IMG/VR virus record: IMGVR_UViG_3300002835_000788
Span: 1-29,720 of that record
DNA: 29,720 nt
Source: a virus
Direction: 5' to 3' (one strand)
The position numbers and the translations under genes were made by a program. The notes under the pieces are model-generated. The model saw only the letters and a program-made list of their open reading frames with translations. It searched no databases and was not told the DNA's origin. How positions within the stretch are numbered: the stretch's first letter is position 1; every line of letters begins with the position of its first letter. Shown piece after piece: positions 1 through 7,443 of this stretch.

Positions 1-327
1 TCCCACCAATCCGCCCGCGATGATGCGCGCGGCCTCTACGCCATCGCGCTGGAGTACGAGGTCGCTGCTCAGGCCGCTGCTCATCGTGCTGATGCGCGAG
101 CTGATCGCGTCGATGCGGCCGATGATGTCCGTGTCGCCGTTGACTCTGAGCTTGTAGCTACCCGAAACGGACGTGTCGATCGCTACGTTTGTCCCGCTGG
201 CGCGAATGGGGGAGTCACCGATCGCCGTGCTTCCGGTGAATTGAGCGAGGTAGCCTGCGGAGCCGCTGCCGCTGATGCCGCCGCCGCCGCCGCCACTCCC
301 GAGGTTTGCTACTGCTTTGAGGCCCAT
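1..327 (-). CDS. Tail fibre-like protein, 3' end cut off by window edge
   Basis: The first 109 residues of a protein are present and the frame stays open through base 1. The ATG at 327 overlaps the stop of the upstream 103-residue gene (TGATG), so the two are translationally coupled. A seven-residue glycine run near residues 11-17 is followed by the motif YLAQFTGSTAIGDSPIR (about 25-41). A closely similar motif, YLSKWTAPSTLGNSIVR, occurs in the fibre-like protein at 648-2072. Motifs of this kind are common in phage tail fibre and appendage proteins. Glycine linkers before fibre modules fit an adsorption role. The exact function cannot be fixed because the C-terminal part is missing. Confidence 0.7.
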   Translation of the reverse strand, partial: MGLKAVANLGSGGGGGGISGSGSAGYLAQFTGSTAIGDSPIRASGTNVAIDTSVSGSYKLRVNGDTDIIGRIDAISSRISTMSSGLSSDLVLQRDGVEAARIIAGGLVG

Positions 328-638
328 CAGAATCCCTCGCCAGGGATTGCGTGGAGCGACCCGCCTGCGGCAGAGCCGATGAACGCGAAGAACTGGTAGT
401 TACGCGGCTTCGTGATGACGCACTTCATGCCAGGCATGATCGTGTAGTCTGCACTGAGGTCTGCCGTGACCGCGTTCGTCTCGCCGAAGCGCACCGAGGC
501 GCGCACCGTCGTCGAGAGGTTCGTGAACTCGACCGCGTTGGCGTTGTTCGGGAACGACTGGACCGCGCTTGCGACGCCTGGGGCGACGGTGACGCCCTTA
601 CTATAATCGGGTGCAAATGGCTGGGTGTAGTAGCTCAT
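327..638 (-). CDS. Small putative virion protein (103 aa)
   Basis: This is a compact protein with alternating hydrophobic residues, predicted by eye to be mostly beta-strand, with no signal peptide or membrane segment. It sits between two tail-fibre-like genes in the late leftward operon. An upstream GAGG about 8 bases before ATG 638 serves as ribosome binding site, and its stop overlaps the next start. Proteins of this size and composition next to fibre genes are often virion decoration, fibre attachment or chaperone proteins. I do not recognise a specific family, so the structural role is inferred from position only. Confidence 0.6.
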   Translation of the reverse strand: MSYYTQPFAPDYSKGVTVAPGVASAVQSFPNNANAVEFTNLSTTVRASVRFGETNAVTADLSADYTIMPGMKCVITKPRNYQFFAFIGSAAGGSLHAIPGEGF

Positions 639-647
639 GGACGTGCC

Positions 648-2072
648 TCAGACGAAGTAGGTTGCGACGGTATAGCGGACAGATTGATTCGCCGGTTGCG
701 TGAACGTAGGCGAGCCAGTCTTCTGGAAGATGGACCGGAAGTTGGCGCCAGCCTTTTGAATCAGGAGGTTCCAGCCGTCGCCGATCGGCGTACCTGCGAC
801 GAGGTTGTTCGCTGGCGTGACGTACGCGGGGAAGTTGTCGAAGTAGTCCGTCGACGACGTGAAGGTGAGCGTCGACGCCGCTGCGGTCGTGATCGTGATC
901 TCTAGCGTCACCTGATTGCCCGTGCGCTGGTAGCGCCCTGCGAACGTGACGGCTCCGACGACGCCCGCACCGTTGTAGACCGGCGTGAAGGTGCCCTCCT
1001 GATAGGCGTCGAGCACGTTCGGGTCGACGCTCGTCGGGGTCGACGCGAGCTTGATGCCCTGCGCGAATTGCGAGGCGTCGAAGACGGTGCCTGGCGCTTC
1101 GAGCGATGTGTCTCCGATCGCCGAAATCTTCAGCTTGGCGGTCGACGTCCCCGCCGTGGTCGTCGAGAGCGTGAGCGACGAGTTACGCGCAGCCGCCCAG
1201 TTGCTCGTCGCGTCGACCTGGATGCGCCCGGCATCGAAGAAGGCCGTGCCGTCGTAGGCCCGCGAGGTGAAGACGCCGAGGCTGTCGCCGCTGAGCACCG
1301 CAGCGGGACCCAGGAGCGTGCCGCGCGCAATGGACGCGCGAAAGCCTGCGGTGCCGGTGACGCCATCGGTGTAGTTGACGGCCTCGACGGTCACCGTGCG
1401 AGGCACAGTGCTCAGCGTGTTGCAGACCGTCAGCGTAGCGTCTGCGTCGCCGATGAGGTTGAACTGACTTCCGTGCACCGCGAGCCTCTGCCCTACGATG
1501 GGCGCGCCGCCGACTGCGGCCTCGGTGCCGTTGTCGCGCACGATTGAGTTGCCGAGCGTTGACGGCGCCGTCCACTTCGAGAGGTAGTTGACGGTTCCCG
1601 ATCCGACGCTGGTCGGCTTAGAGATCGTGTACCAGGCGACGGAAAGCGCGTCGTAGCGCAGCGTGAGCGAGCCGCCAGCCTGGATGCCAGCTGGCGCGCC
1701 GTTCAGCGCCGTCGCGCCGTTCAGCGTGAACGTCAGCGCGGTGACCTCTTGCGAGGTGTAGAGGATGATCTCTTGACCGTCGGCGATGCTCGCAGCGGCG
1801 GGCAGGACGATCGTGCCCGTCGCCATCGTACCTGTTGGCGTGAGCAGCACGAAGAGCGAGTTCGCGCCGGTCGGCAGCGTGAGCGTGAAGCCGGAGAGCG
1901 TCGGCGACGCGGTGACGCGCTGGAAGTCGGGCGACATCCATGCCTGCTCGATGTACGTGAGCAGCGTCGAGAGCGACGCCTTGCGCGCGTCGCCGTTGCT
2001 TGCAGAGTACACCGGAATCTGATCGGACCCCGTGAGCTGATTCAGTGAAGCGAGCTGGTTAATGGTCGGCAT
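648..2072 (-). CDS. Tail fibre-like structural protein (474 aa)
   Basis: Likely a tail appendage protein. The N-terminal region (about 1-45) has the pattern NQLTGSDQIPVYSASNGDAR, frequent at the start of phage structural fibre proteins. Residues about 60-165 are beta-rich with threonine, alanine and glycine. Residues about 177-197 carry the fibre motif NYLSKWTAPSTLGNSIVRDN, shared in form with the adjacent partial gene. The C-terminal part has DAYQEGTFTPVYNGAG and GRYQRTGNQVTLEI, a pattern common at the ends of phage tail fibres (EGTWTP-type). No enzymatic motif is seen. AAGGA lies about 6 bases before ATG 2072. It follows the gp4-like gene, a position where P22 relatives carry tail needle or fibre genes. 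Confidence 0.75.
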   Translation of the reverse strand: MPTINQLASLNQLTGSDQIPVYSASNGDARKASLSTLLTYIEQAWMSPDFQRVTASPTLSGFTLTLPTGANSLFVLLTPTGTMATGTIVLPAAASIADGQEIILYTSQEVTALTFTLNGATALNGAPAGIQAGGSLTLRYDALSVAWYTISKPTSVGSGTVNYLSKWTAPSTLGNSIVRDNGTEAAVGGAPIVGQRLAVHGSQFNLIGDADATLTVCNTLSTVPRTVTVEAVNYTDGVTGTAGFRASIARGTLLGPAAVLSGDSLGVFTSRAYDGTAFFDAGRIQVDATSNWAAARNSSLTLSTTTAGTSTAKLKISAIGDTSLEAPGTVFDASQFAQGIKLASTPTSVDPNVLDAYQEGTFTPVYNGAGVVGAVTFAGRYQRTGNQVTLEITITTAAASTLTFTSSTDYFDNFPAYVTPANNLVAGTPIGDGWNLLIQKAGANFRSIFQKTGSPTFTQPANQSVRYTVATYFV

Positions 2073-2081
2073 GTCGAGTCC

Positions 2082-2564
2082 TTATTCGTAGTCGATCGGC
2101 GCGTCGTTGCCCGCGAGAAGCGGTTCGACGGGTGGCGGAAGGAACGGGTCGCCCTGCCACGTCCACGGCTTGTTGCCTGCGCCTGCGGGCATCGTGCGCG
2201 GGAACTGCTGCTCCTGCGGCATCGCAGCGCGCACTAGGATCGTGTTGTACGCCTCGCGCGCGGTGGCCATCGTCGCGGGCAAGACCTGTTTGCCGTAGCT
2301 CGGGGCAATGCGGCACGCGAGGTTGCAGACGATTGCCTCGTTCGCGCGGTCAGGCACGGCAGTCTGCGAGTCGAGGTCGCTTTGCTGCGGCGAGAGCGGA
2401 AGCGGATAGCCGAGGCGAATGCCGCGCTCGTTCCACTCGGCCATCATGCCGTCGAGACGACGCAGCGCCGTCTGGAGGTCTTGCGGGGTCGAGTTGAAGA
2501 CGTAGTCGGCGAGGCCGATTTCCGTCAGCGCCGCTTCGATGTACTGCCGCTTCGTGTAGCCCAT
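2082..2564 (-). CDS. P22 gp4-like tail accessory / head completion protein
   Basis: The 160-residue protein matches the P22 gp4 (packaged DNA stabilisation) family in length and pattern. It opens with a helix carrying YTKRQYIEAALTEIGLADY. Then come LRRLDGMMAEWNERGIRLGY and a helical segment with ANEAIVCNLACRIAPSYGK, typical of this family. In P22, gp4 binds the portal ring after packaging and begins tail assembly. It lies downstream of the coat gene in the P22 order. The stop of the upstream gene and this ATG are only three bases apart (TAA CCT ATG), so coupling is likely. The acidic, proline-rich C-terminal tail is a detail of this phage. Confidence 0.88.
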   Translation of the reverse strand: MGYTKRQYIEAALTEIGLADYVFNSTPQDLQTALRRLDGMMAEWNERGIRLGYPLPLSPQQSDLDSQTAVPDRANEAIVCNLACRIAPSYGKQVLPATMATAREAYNTILVRAAMPQEQQFPRTMPAGAGNKPWTWQGDPFLPPPVEPLLAGNDAPIDYE

Positions 2565-2567
2565 AGG

Positions 2568-2888
2568 TTAGCCCTTCAGCGCTTCGTCGATGCGCTCTGC
2601 AAGCGTCTTGTCGCTCCAACGCTTGTCGACCTTGATGCCGAGTTCGGCGGCCTTGCGCTCCATCTCATCGCGCGTCGGTGGCGCGTTGTCGTCGCTCACG
2701 TCGAGCGCTGGAGCATCGACCGCGGGCGCGTCAGCAGCGGCGACGGGCACGGGAGGCTGAGCGGGCTTCGGCGCAAGTGCGTCGGCCTTGCTCGTGCACC
2801 AGCCTTCGGCGACGCGCTTGGCGACGAGATGCGGGGCCTCGCTGCGGTATTCGAGCCCATGCTTTCCCTTACGGAAGACAAGAGGCAT
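2568..2888 (-). CDS. Small protein with C-terminal HeH/SAP-like helical motif (106 aa)
   Basis: The N-terminal 40 residues are compact and basic (MPLVFRKGKHGLEYRSEA). A long alanine, proline and aspartate linker occupies about 40-75. The C-terminal 30 residues contain MERKAAELGIKVDKRWSD followed by LAERIDEAL. This helix-extended loop-helix pattern resembles HeH/LEM or SAP-like mini-domains that often end phage structural or nucleic-acid-associated proteins. AAGGGG precedes the ATG by about seven bases and lies inside the end of the upstream gene. Its place between coat and gp4-like genes suggests a virion assembly role, but no function is established. Confidence 0.65.
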   Translation of the reverse strand: MPLVFRKGKHGLEYRSEAPHLVAKRVAEGWCTSKADALAPKPAQPPVPVAAADAPAVDAPALDVSDDNAPPTRDEMERKAAELGIKVDKRWSDKTLAERIDEALKG

Positions 2889-2889
2889 C

Positions 2890-3069
2890 TCACATCCCCT
2901 TCTTCGGCGCAGCCTTCGGCCCCTTCGACGGCTTGCCCGCCTTCTTCGCGGCGGTGCGCGCGGTGTTCAGCGCAACGGCGACGGCCTGTTTCTGCGGCTT
3001 CCCGGCCTTCATCTCCGTCTTGATGTTCTTCGAGACGGAGCCCTTCGAGTATCCTTTGACGAGCGGCAT
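2890..3069 (-). CDS. Small basic protein of the DUF6496-like phage family (59 aa)
   Basis: This short lysine-rich protein begins MPLVKGYSKGSVSKNIKTEM and contains GKPQKQAVAVALNTAR. That is the characteristic pattern of small phage and bacterial proteins annotated as DUF6496; the family name is from memory. The rest is a lysine, alanine and proline tail, suggesting nucleic-acid or charged-surface binding. I chose ATG 3069 because family members begin MPLVKG; an in-frame GTG lies at 3078. Neither has a clear Shine-Dalgarno sequence. It follows the coat-gene terminator directly, so it may be expressed by readthrough. Confidence 0.7.
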   Translation of the reverse strand: MPLVKGYSKGSVSKNIKTEMKAGKPQKQAVAVALNTARTAAKKAGKPSKGPKAAPKKGM

Positions 3070-3095
3070 GGCGTGCACGGTAGCACGCGCAAGAG

Positions 3096-3130
3096 AAAAA
3101 AGAAGGAGCGACCGAAGCCGCTCCTCCTTT
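3096..3130 (-). terminator. Intrinsic terminator after the coat gene, UUCG tetraloop
   Basis: Read on the minus strand, the stem GGAGGAGCGGC closes a UUCG tetraloop and pairs with GTCGCTCCTTC. The stem includes wobble pairs and is extended by A-T pairs. It ends in a run of six T residues (3096-3101). The hairpin begins seven bases after the coat stop codon. A C(UUCG)G loop is an exceptionally stable RNA hairpin cap. The terminator would separate very high coat expression from the downstream tail genes, with partial readthrough. Confidence 0.88.
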
Positions 3131-3136
3131 CTCGAA

Positions 3137-4450
3137 TCAGGACTGGTCGAAGAGCAGGATGCCCGCCATCTCCGGGTTCAGGAGAGCCGTGCCGAAGAGC
3201 ACGTCGACGCGGTAGTTCGTGAGGCTCGAAGCGATGTCGAACTGCTTCTGCATCACGACCTCAAGGCCCTGGTCGGTCGACGCACGCATGACCGCGACGC
3301 CGGCGTTCTCGGGGATCGCGAGGCGACCAGGGAGAAGCTCGATCGCCGACTTGTGCCAGAAGCAGTTGTAGTCGGCGGTCGTGGTGTTGAGGAAGGTGAT
3401 CGCGGCAGCCGCGAGGCCGACGCCAGCGCGCTCGCAGTTCTTGTACTGAAGCTCGGCTTCGGTCGGCAGGTTGTCGGCGCTGATGATCGGCGGCGTGATG
3501 ACAACCGTGTTCGCAGCGCCAACGCTGACGACGCGGAACGTCTTCGGCTGGCCGGTCGGCTGCTTCGTGATGAGGTGCACCGCCTCGATGCCGTCGATGG
3601 TGAAGGCGTCGCCCGCCACCACGCCGACGTTGCTCGAAAGCGTGATCGTCTGGAAGCGGTTGTCGACGTTGAGGATGCCGGCGACGCCGGTGTTCGTCGC
3701 GAGCGGAACGTAGTTGACGTTGCCGCCAGCGTTGAGCGTGTTGACGGTGAGAGCGCCGCCCGCGTACGCGGTCTTACGAAGCGCGTAGTCTTGCTTGTAC
3801 GTCTCGAACGACGACACCATGCCGACGTAAGCGCGCTCAAACGCCTTGTCAGAGCGGTTGTTCGTGCCGAAGGAGCGAGTCGTTCCGACGACGTTGCCCG
3901 CGAGGCCGTTGTAGCTGCGCGAGGAGAGCGAGAGGTAGCGCGAATCGCCTGGGACGCCGGTCTCGTTCATGAGCGAGTCGCAGAGCGCGATGTCGTCGAA
4001 CGAGCCCGCCGGGGTGCCCGTCGTGACGACGAGCGAGCCGAGAGCGGTCGCCGTCTGCATCACCGCGACGTTGATGTCGGAGGCGAGCTTCTGGTTCGCG
4101 CCCTGAGCGAGACGGCCCTCTTGAAGCGCGTCGCGGAGCTCGACGGAGGTCATGCCCCAAGCGACGGTCTTGAGGTTCGTGATGCTCGCCGGGACGGTGA
4201 GCTGCGTCTTGTCCGAGAACGTGACCGGGGTGCCGGGGACGCTCGTCACGCTCGGCATGATGTACGGCTGCGGACGCCAGACCGTTCCGTAGTTCGGCGA
4301 GACGCTCGTCGGCATCGCGGTCGTGCGGGCCGCGTCGGTCTGGTTGTAGTTGTAGACGTTCACGTTGCGGCTCATCACGAGCGCGTCGTTGAAGCCCTCG
4401 AGGAGCTGCTCGAAAGCGACCTTTTCTTCTTTGCTGAACGAGTTTGCCAT
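3137..4450 (-). CDS. Major capsid (coat) protein, P22 gp5-like
   Basis: This 437-residue HK97-fold coat protein forms the capsid shell. It matches P22 coat in length (430) and in several regions recalled from the P22 sequence. VDNRFQTITLSSNVGVVAGD corresponds to [20 protein letters not shown] of P22, followed by a similar FRVVSVGAANTVVITP segment. N-terminal SVELRDALQEGRLAQGANQK resembles the DLRDE helix region, and MQTATALGSLVVT resembles MAAEMGSLVIT. It lies directly after a scaffold-like gene and ends at a strong terminator, as expected for the most abundant virion protein. It starts at ATG 4450 with AAGGAAT upstream. Confidence 0.93.
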   Translation of the reverse strand: MANSFSKEEKVAFEQLLEGFNDALVMSRNVNVYNYNQTDAARTTAMPTSVSPNYGTVWRPQPYIMPSVTSVPGTPVTFSDKTQLTVPASITNLKTVAWGMTSVELRDALQEGRLAQGANQKLASDINVAVMQTATALGSLVVTTGTPAGSFDDIALCDSLMNETGVPGDSRYLSLSSRSYNGLAGNVVGTTRSFGTNNRSDKAFERAYVGMVSSFETYKQDYALRKTAYAGGALTVNTLNAGGNVNYVPLATNTGVAGILNVDNRFQTITLSSNVGVVAGDAFTIDGIEAVHLITKQPTGQPKTFRVVSVGAANTVVITPPIISADNLPTEAELQYKNCERAGVGLAAAAITFLNTTTADYNCFWHKSAIELLPGRLAIPENAGVAVMRASTDQGLEVVMQKQFDIASSLTNYRVDVLFGTALLNPEMAGILLFDQS

Positions 4451-4468
4451 TGTCGTATTCCTTAAACG

Positions 4469-5344
4469 TTACTTCGTCTGCGCTTGTGCCTTCAACTTCG
4501 CCTTGTAGGCGATGACCTTCGTGAGATCTCCGGTCTTGTCGGCCTCTTCGCGCAGGCGTTCGAGTACTTGATCATGAGAGCCGCCCGCGAGGCGAGTCGT
4601 CGACTTGACGATGACCTCGGGGGCAGCGGCGGGTTTGCGTGGGTTCACTTTCAGCTGAGTCTCCAACTTGGCGACCGCGAAGGCGAACCTCACGGGGTCT
4701 GCGATGGCCGCAAGCTCCTTGAGCTTGGCGGGGTCTTTGCCGATGGCGTAGGTGACGAGTGCAGGGTTCTCCGACCCGCTCACGATGATGCCCTGCTGCG
4801 TGACGTTGAGCGTCTCCGTGACGCTTGCTTCGGCGTCGTCGTAGTCGCGCACGCGGAGGGAGGCTTTCGCTTTCCCGTAGGCGTCAAGGCGCGCTTGCCA
4901 TGCCTGCTTCTGCTGCTCCTCGGATTGCTTCTGCTTTGCGGCGTACTCGTCAGCCTGCCGCTTCCGCTCGAACCATCCTGCGAGGGCAACCTCGAACTTC
5001 TCTGCGTCGTAGTCGTGGTCTTCGAGCTTGGGTTTCGCGCCGACCGCAGGCGGTTGGTTCTCGATCTGCGGCGTCTGTACCTTGGCTCGAAGCTCGCGCA
5101 CTTCGCGCTGAAGCTCCCTCTCTCGTCGCCGAAGCTCGCGCACCCATGCGGGCGCCGATTGCTTCGGCTCCTCGGCCTGCACTGGCTTGTCGCCGATGCT
5201 GACCTCGACCTCATCGTCGATCGCGTCCTCGTCTGCCGCTGCGGCCTCCGGCGTAGTCTCGTCGGCCTGCGGTGCCTCGGGCGTCTCGCCCTCTGGCGTC
5301 TCGATCGCGATCGTCTCTTCGGTCGTTCCTTCGGTGTCTTCCAT
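4469..5344 (-). CDS. Scaffolding protein
   Basis: The 291-residue protein sits between portal and coat genes, the scaffold position in P22-like phages. Residues 1-65 are very acidic with many Glu, Asp and Thr. Residues about 65-95 form a charged Arg/Glu helix (RRRERELQREVRELRAKV). A central coiled-coil, Gln-rich region (about 130-160) follows. The C-terminus ends in a basic helix, LTKVIAYKAKLKAQAQTK; in P22 a basic C-terminal helix-turn-helix binds coat. The assignment is therefore by context and composition. I prefer ATG 5344, with GAGGG six bases upstream, over the in-frame GTG at 5347. Confidence 0.82.
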   Translation of the reverse strand: MEDTEGTTEETIAIETPEGETPEAPQADETTPEAAAADEDAIDDEVEVSIGDKPVQAEEPKQSAPAWVRELRRRERELQREVRELRAKVQTPQIENQPPAVGAKPKLEDHDYDAEKFEVALAGWFERKRQADEYAAKQKQSEEQQKQAWQARLDAYGKAKASLRVRDYDDAEASVTETLNVTQQGIIVSGSENPALVTYAIGKDPAKLKELAAIADPVRFAFAVAKLETQLKVNPRKPAAAPEVIVKSTTRLAGGSHDQVLERLREEADKTGDLTKVIAYKAKLKAQAQTK

Positions 5345-5382
5345 CACGTGCCCTCTGCTCGGCGATAGGCTCGCCGGGTGCC

Positions 5383-7431
5383 TTACGACTGCGTTGGCGG
5401 TTGCGCGGAAGTGGCTCGCGCTATCGCTTCGGCGGTCTTGATAGCCTGATCCTGTGCGGAAATGTTGACCGATGCAAGGGTCTTGACAGTTTCCGCTTTC
5501 GTCTTCTCGCTGTTGGCGATTGCGAGCTGCGTGTCGGCCTGAGCCTTCATCGCCTTCGCTTGCGCCTCTTGCGCGGCGGCTTGCAGGTAGAGCGCTTGCG
5601 GGTCGGGCTGCGCGTTCTGCGCGGCTGCGGCCATCTCCTGCGCCTCTTCCTCGGTCGGCTTCACCGCGCCCATCTGCACGAGCTTCTTGCGGAAGAACGC
5701 GCGCACGTCGGAGACGCCCTCGCCCTCGATGTTCATCATCGCGAGGGCTTCGAGCACGGCCTTCGTCTGCGGGTCAGAGGCCACCGCGATGAGCGGCGTG
5801 AGCGTGCGCACCGTCGCGCTTCGCTTGCTCTGCGACGATGGGCCGACTTCAACGCTCACGTCGAAGCGTGCGCGCGAGAGGTCGTTCGCCATCTCGACGG
5901 TGCCCGTCTCGCCGATGGTCGGTTGAAGGAGCTCGACGGCAGACGCGCCGCCTTCGGCGTCGACGGTCTTCATGCTGCGGCCCTCTTCGACGTAGACCTC
6001 GCGCGCCATGCCGAGCCACACCTCGCCGCAGCGCTTCATGGCTTTGGCGAAGTTCGAGACGTAAATGAACGTCTGCATGTCGAGGCGCTGCTGAACGGCG
6101 GCGACCGTCTCCGCAGCGACGTTCGCGCGCACCTGCTCGCCGGCCTCGGCGTTGCCGAGCACGTCGCGCATGTCCTGCTCGGCGATCTGAATCAGCGCGG
6201 CGAGAGCAGGCGGAACCTGCGGCGGCTTCGTGTAGCCGAGCGGACCCGCTGGGGCCGACGAGCCGTCGGGGTTCGTCAGGCGGTTCAAGAGCAGGTACGG
6301 GAAGTTGCGCAGGTTGTCCTGCTCCCACATCCATTGATGGCCCGCGACCTGCTCGGGATCAAAAAGCGGCTTTTCGACCGACGAGAGCGCGCTGATCTCG
6401 GCGAGCTTCGAGCGCTGCATGTTTGCGATTCGCTGCGCGTCCTTCGCGAGGCGGACGTGCCCCATGCATCGCTCGATGTTGTCGACGAACCAGCGCTTAC
6501 CGTACGTGACGATGATCGGGATGTTCGGGCCTGCGATGAGGCCGAAGTCTTCGAGCACGCGACCGCCGGATAGCAGGTACTTGTGCACGCGGCGCGTCTT
6601 GCGGCGCTTCGACGGAAGCTCGGTCGCGCCGGTCGACGCGAGCATCTGCTCGAGGTTCTCGTCCTCGTCGAAGTCGGCGCGGGTGTAGGTCTGCTCCGAG
6701 CCGTCGAGCAGGCGGAAGACGCGAAGCGTCTCCGTGCGCTCCTCGACGCGATAGTATTCCGCGATGTACACCACGTCGGGCGAGCACCAGTCGAAGTACG
6801 TCTCGTAAATCTGCTTCGGCCAGCTCGACGGGTTGTCTTCGAACTGCGCCTCATACTCCTCGGGCGTCATCGACGAGATGACGAAGCAGTATCGCGCATC
6901 CGACTTGTCCTGCCGCTTCGCATCAAGGTCGAAGTAGACCGACGTGTCAGCGTCGAAGATAGGCTCAATGCGGATGCGCTGCTTCTCGTTCTCGGGGTCG
7001 AGCTCGTCTTCGAGCACGGAGCGAAGACGCCATGCGCCCATGCCGCCGCCGACGGCTTCCTCGAAGGCGTTGTCATAGGCTTCGTCGGCAACGCTGTCCT
7101 GCTCGTCGGCGCGATAGAGCCCGTCGCAGAGGTCGGCGAGCTTGTCGGCCTCGCGGCCGTCCTTCGGCACGTAGTCGACCGTGATGCGGTTCGCGCGGTA
7201 CTCGTTGATGATGCGCATGACCGAGAGCGCGACCTTGTTCACTTCGAGCCGCGGGCGGTTCTCGAACTGGCGCTGAAGCGGCCCCTCCCACTGCGCGCCC
7301 GCGATCGAGTAGAAGCGCCGGTCGTCGAGGCACTGACGACGCTCGTCCTGCAAGGCAAACTGAATCGTGTTGAAGCGACGAAGCGCCTCGTCGTGAATGC
7401 GTGCGAGCTTCGCTTCTTTCGTCTCGGCCAT
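5383..7431 (-). CDS. Portal protein, P22 gp1-like
   Basis: The 682-residue protein is close in size to P22 portal (725). It has the family signature near the N-terminus: DDRRFYSIAGAQWEGPLQRQ, then FENRPRLEVNKVALSVMRII and NEYRANRITVDYVPKDG. The dodecameric portal forms the unique capsid vertex for DNA entry and exit, and docks TerL and then the gp4-like adaptor. The C-terminal 120 residues are Ala/Gln-rich and helical (QAAAQEAQAKAMKAQADTQ), like the barrel of P22 portal. GGGGGAG lies just before ATG 7431, and the TerL stop is 12 bases upstream. Confidence 0.93.
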   Translation of the reverse strand: MAETKEAKLARIHDEALRRFNTIQFALQDERRQCLDDRRFYSIAGAQWEGPLQRQFENRPRLEVNKVALSVMRIINEYRANRITVDYVPKDGREADKLADLCDGLYRADEQDSVADEAYDNAFEEAVGGGMGAWRLRSVLEDELDPENEKQRIRIEPIFDADTSVYFDLDAKRQDKSDARYCFVISSMTPEEYEAQFEDNPSSWPKQIYETYFDWCSPDVVYIAEYYRVEERTETLRVFRLLDGSEQTYTRADFDEDENLEQMLASTGATELPSKRRKTRRVHKYLLSGGRVLEDFGLIAGPNIPIIVTYGKRWFVDNIERCMGHVRLAKDAQRIANMQRSKLAEISALSSVEKPLFDPEQVAGHQWMWEQDNLRNFPYLLLNRLTNPDGSSAPAGPLGYTKPPQVPPALAALIQIAEQDMRDVLGNAEAGEQVRANVAAETVAAVQQRLDMQTFIYVSNFAKAMKRCGEVWLGMAREVYVEEGRSMKTVDAEGGASAVELLQPTIGETGTVEMANDLSRARFDVSVEVGPSSQSKRSATVRTLTPLIAVASDPQTKAVLEALAMMNIEGEGVSDVRAFFRKKLVQMGAVKPTEEEAQEMAAAAQNAQPDPQALYLQAAAQEAQAKAMKAQADTQLAIANSEKTKAETVKTLASVNISAQDQAIKTAEAIARATSAQPPTQS

Positions 7432-7443
7432 GTCTCCCCCGTA

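Noticed and set aside
291-316. Run of GCC repeats as a microsatellite of interest
   Set aside because: On the coding strand it is a glycine linker in a fibre-like protein, which explains it.
2678-4465. A 595-codon open frame on the plus strand opposite the coat gene
   Set aside because: The coat protein homology on the minus strand is clear; the plus-strand product is a low-complexity shadow that also crosses the coat terminator.
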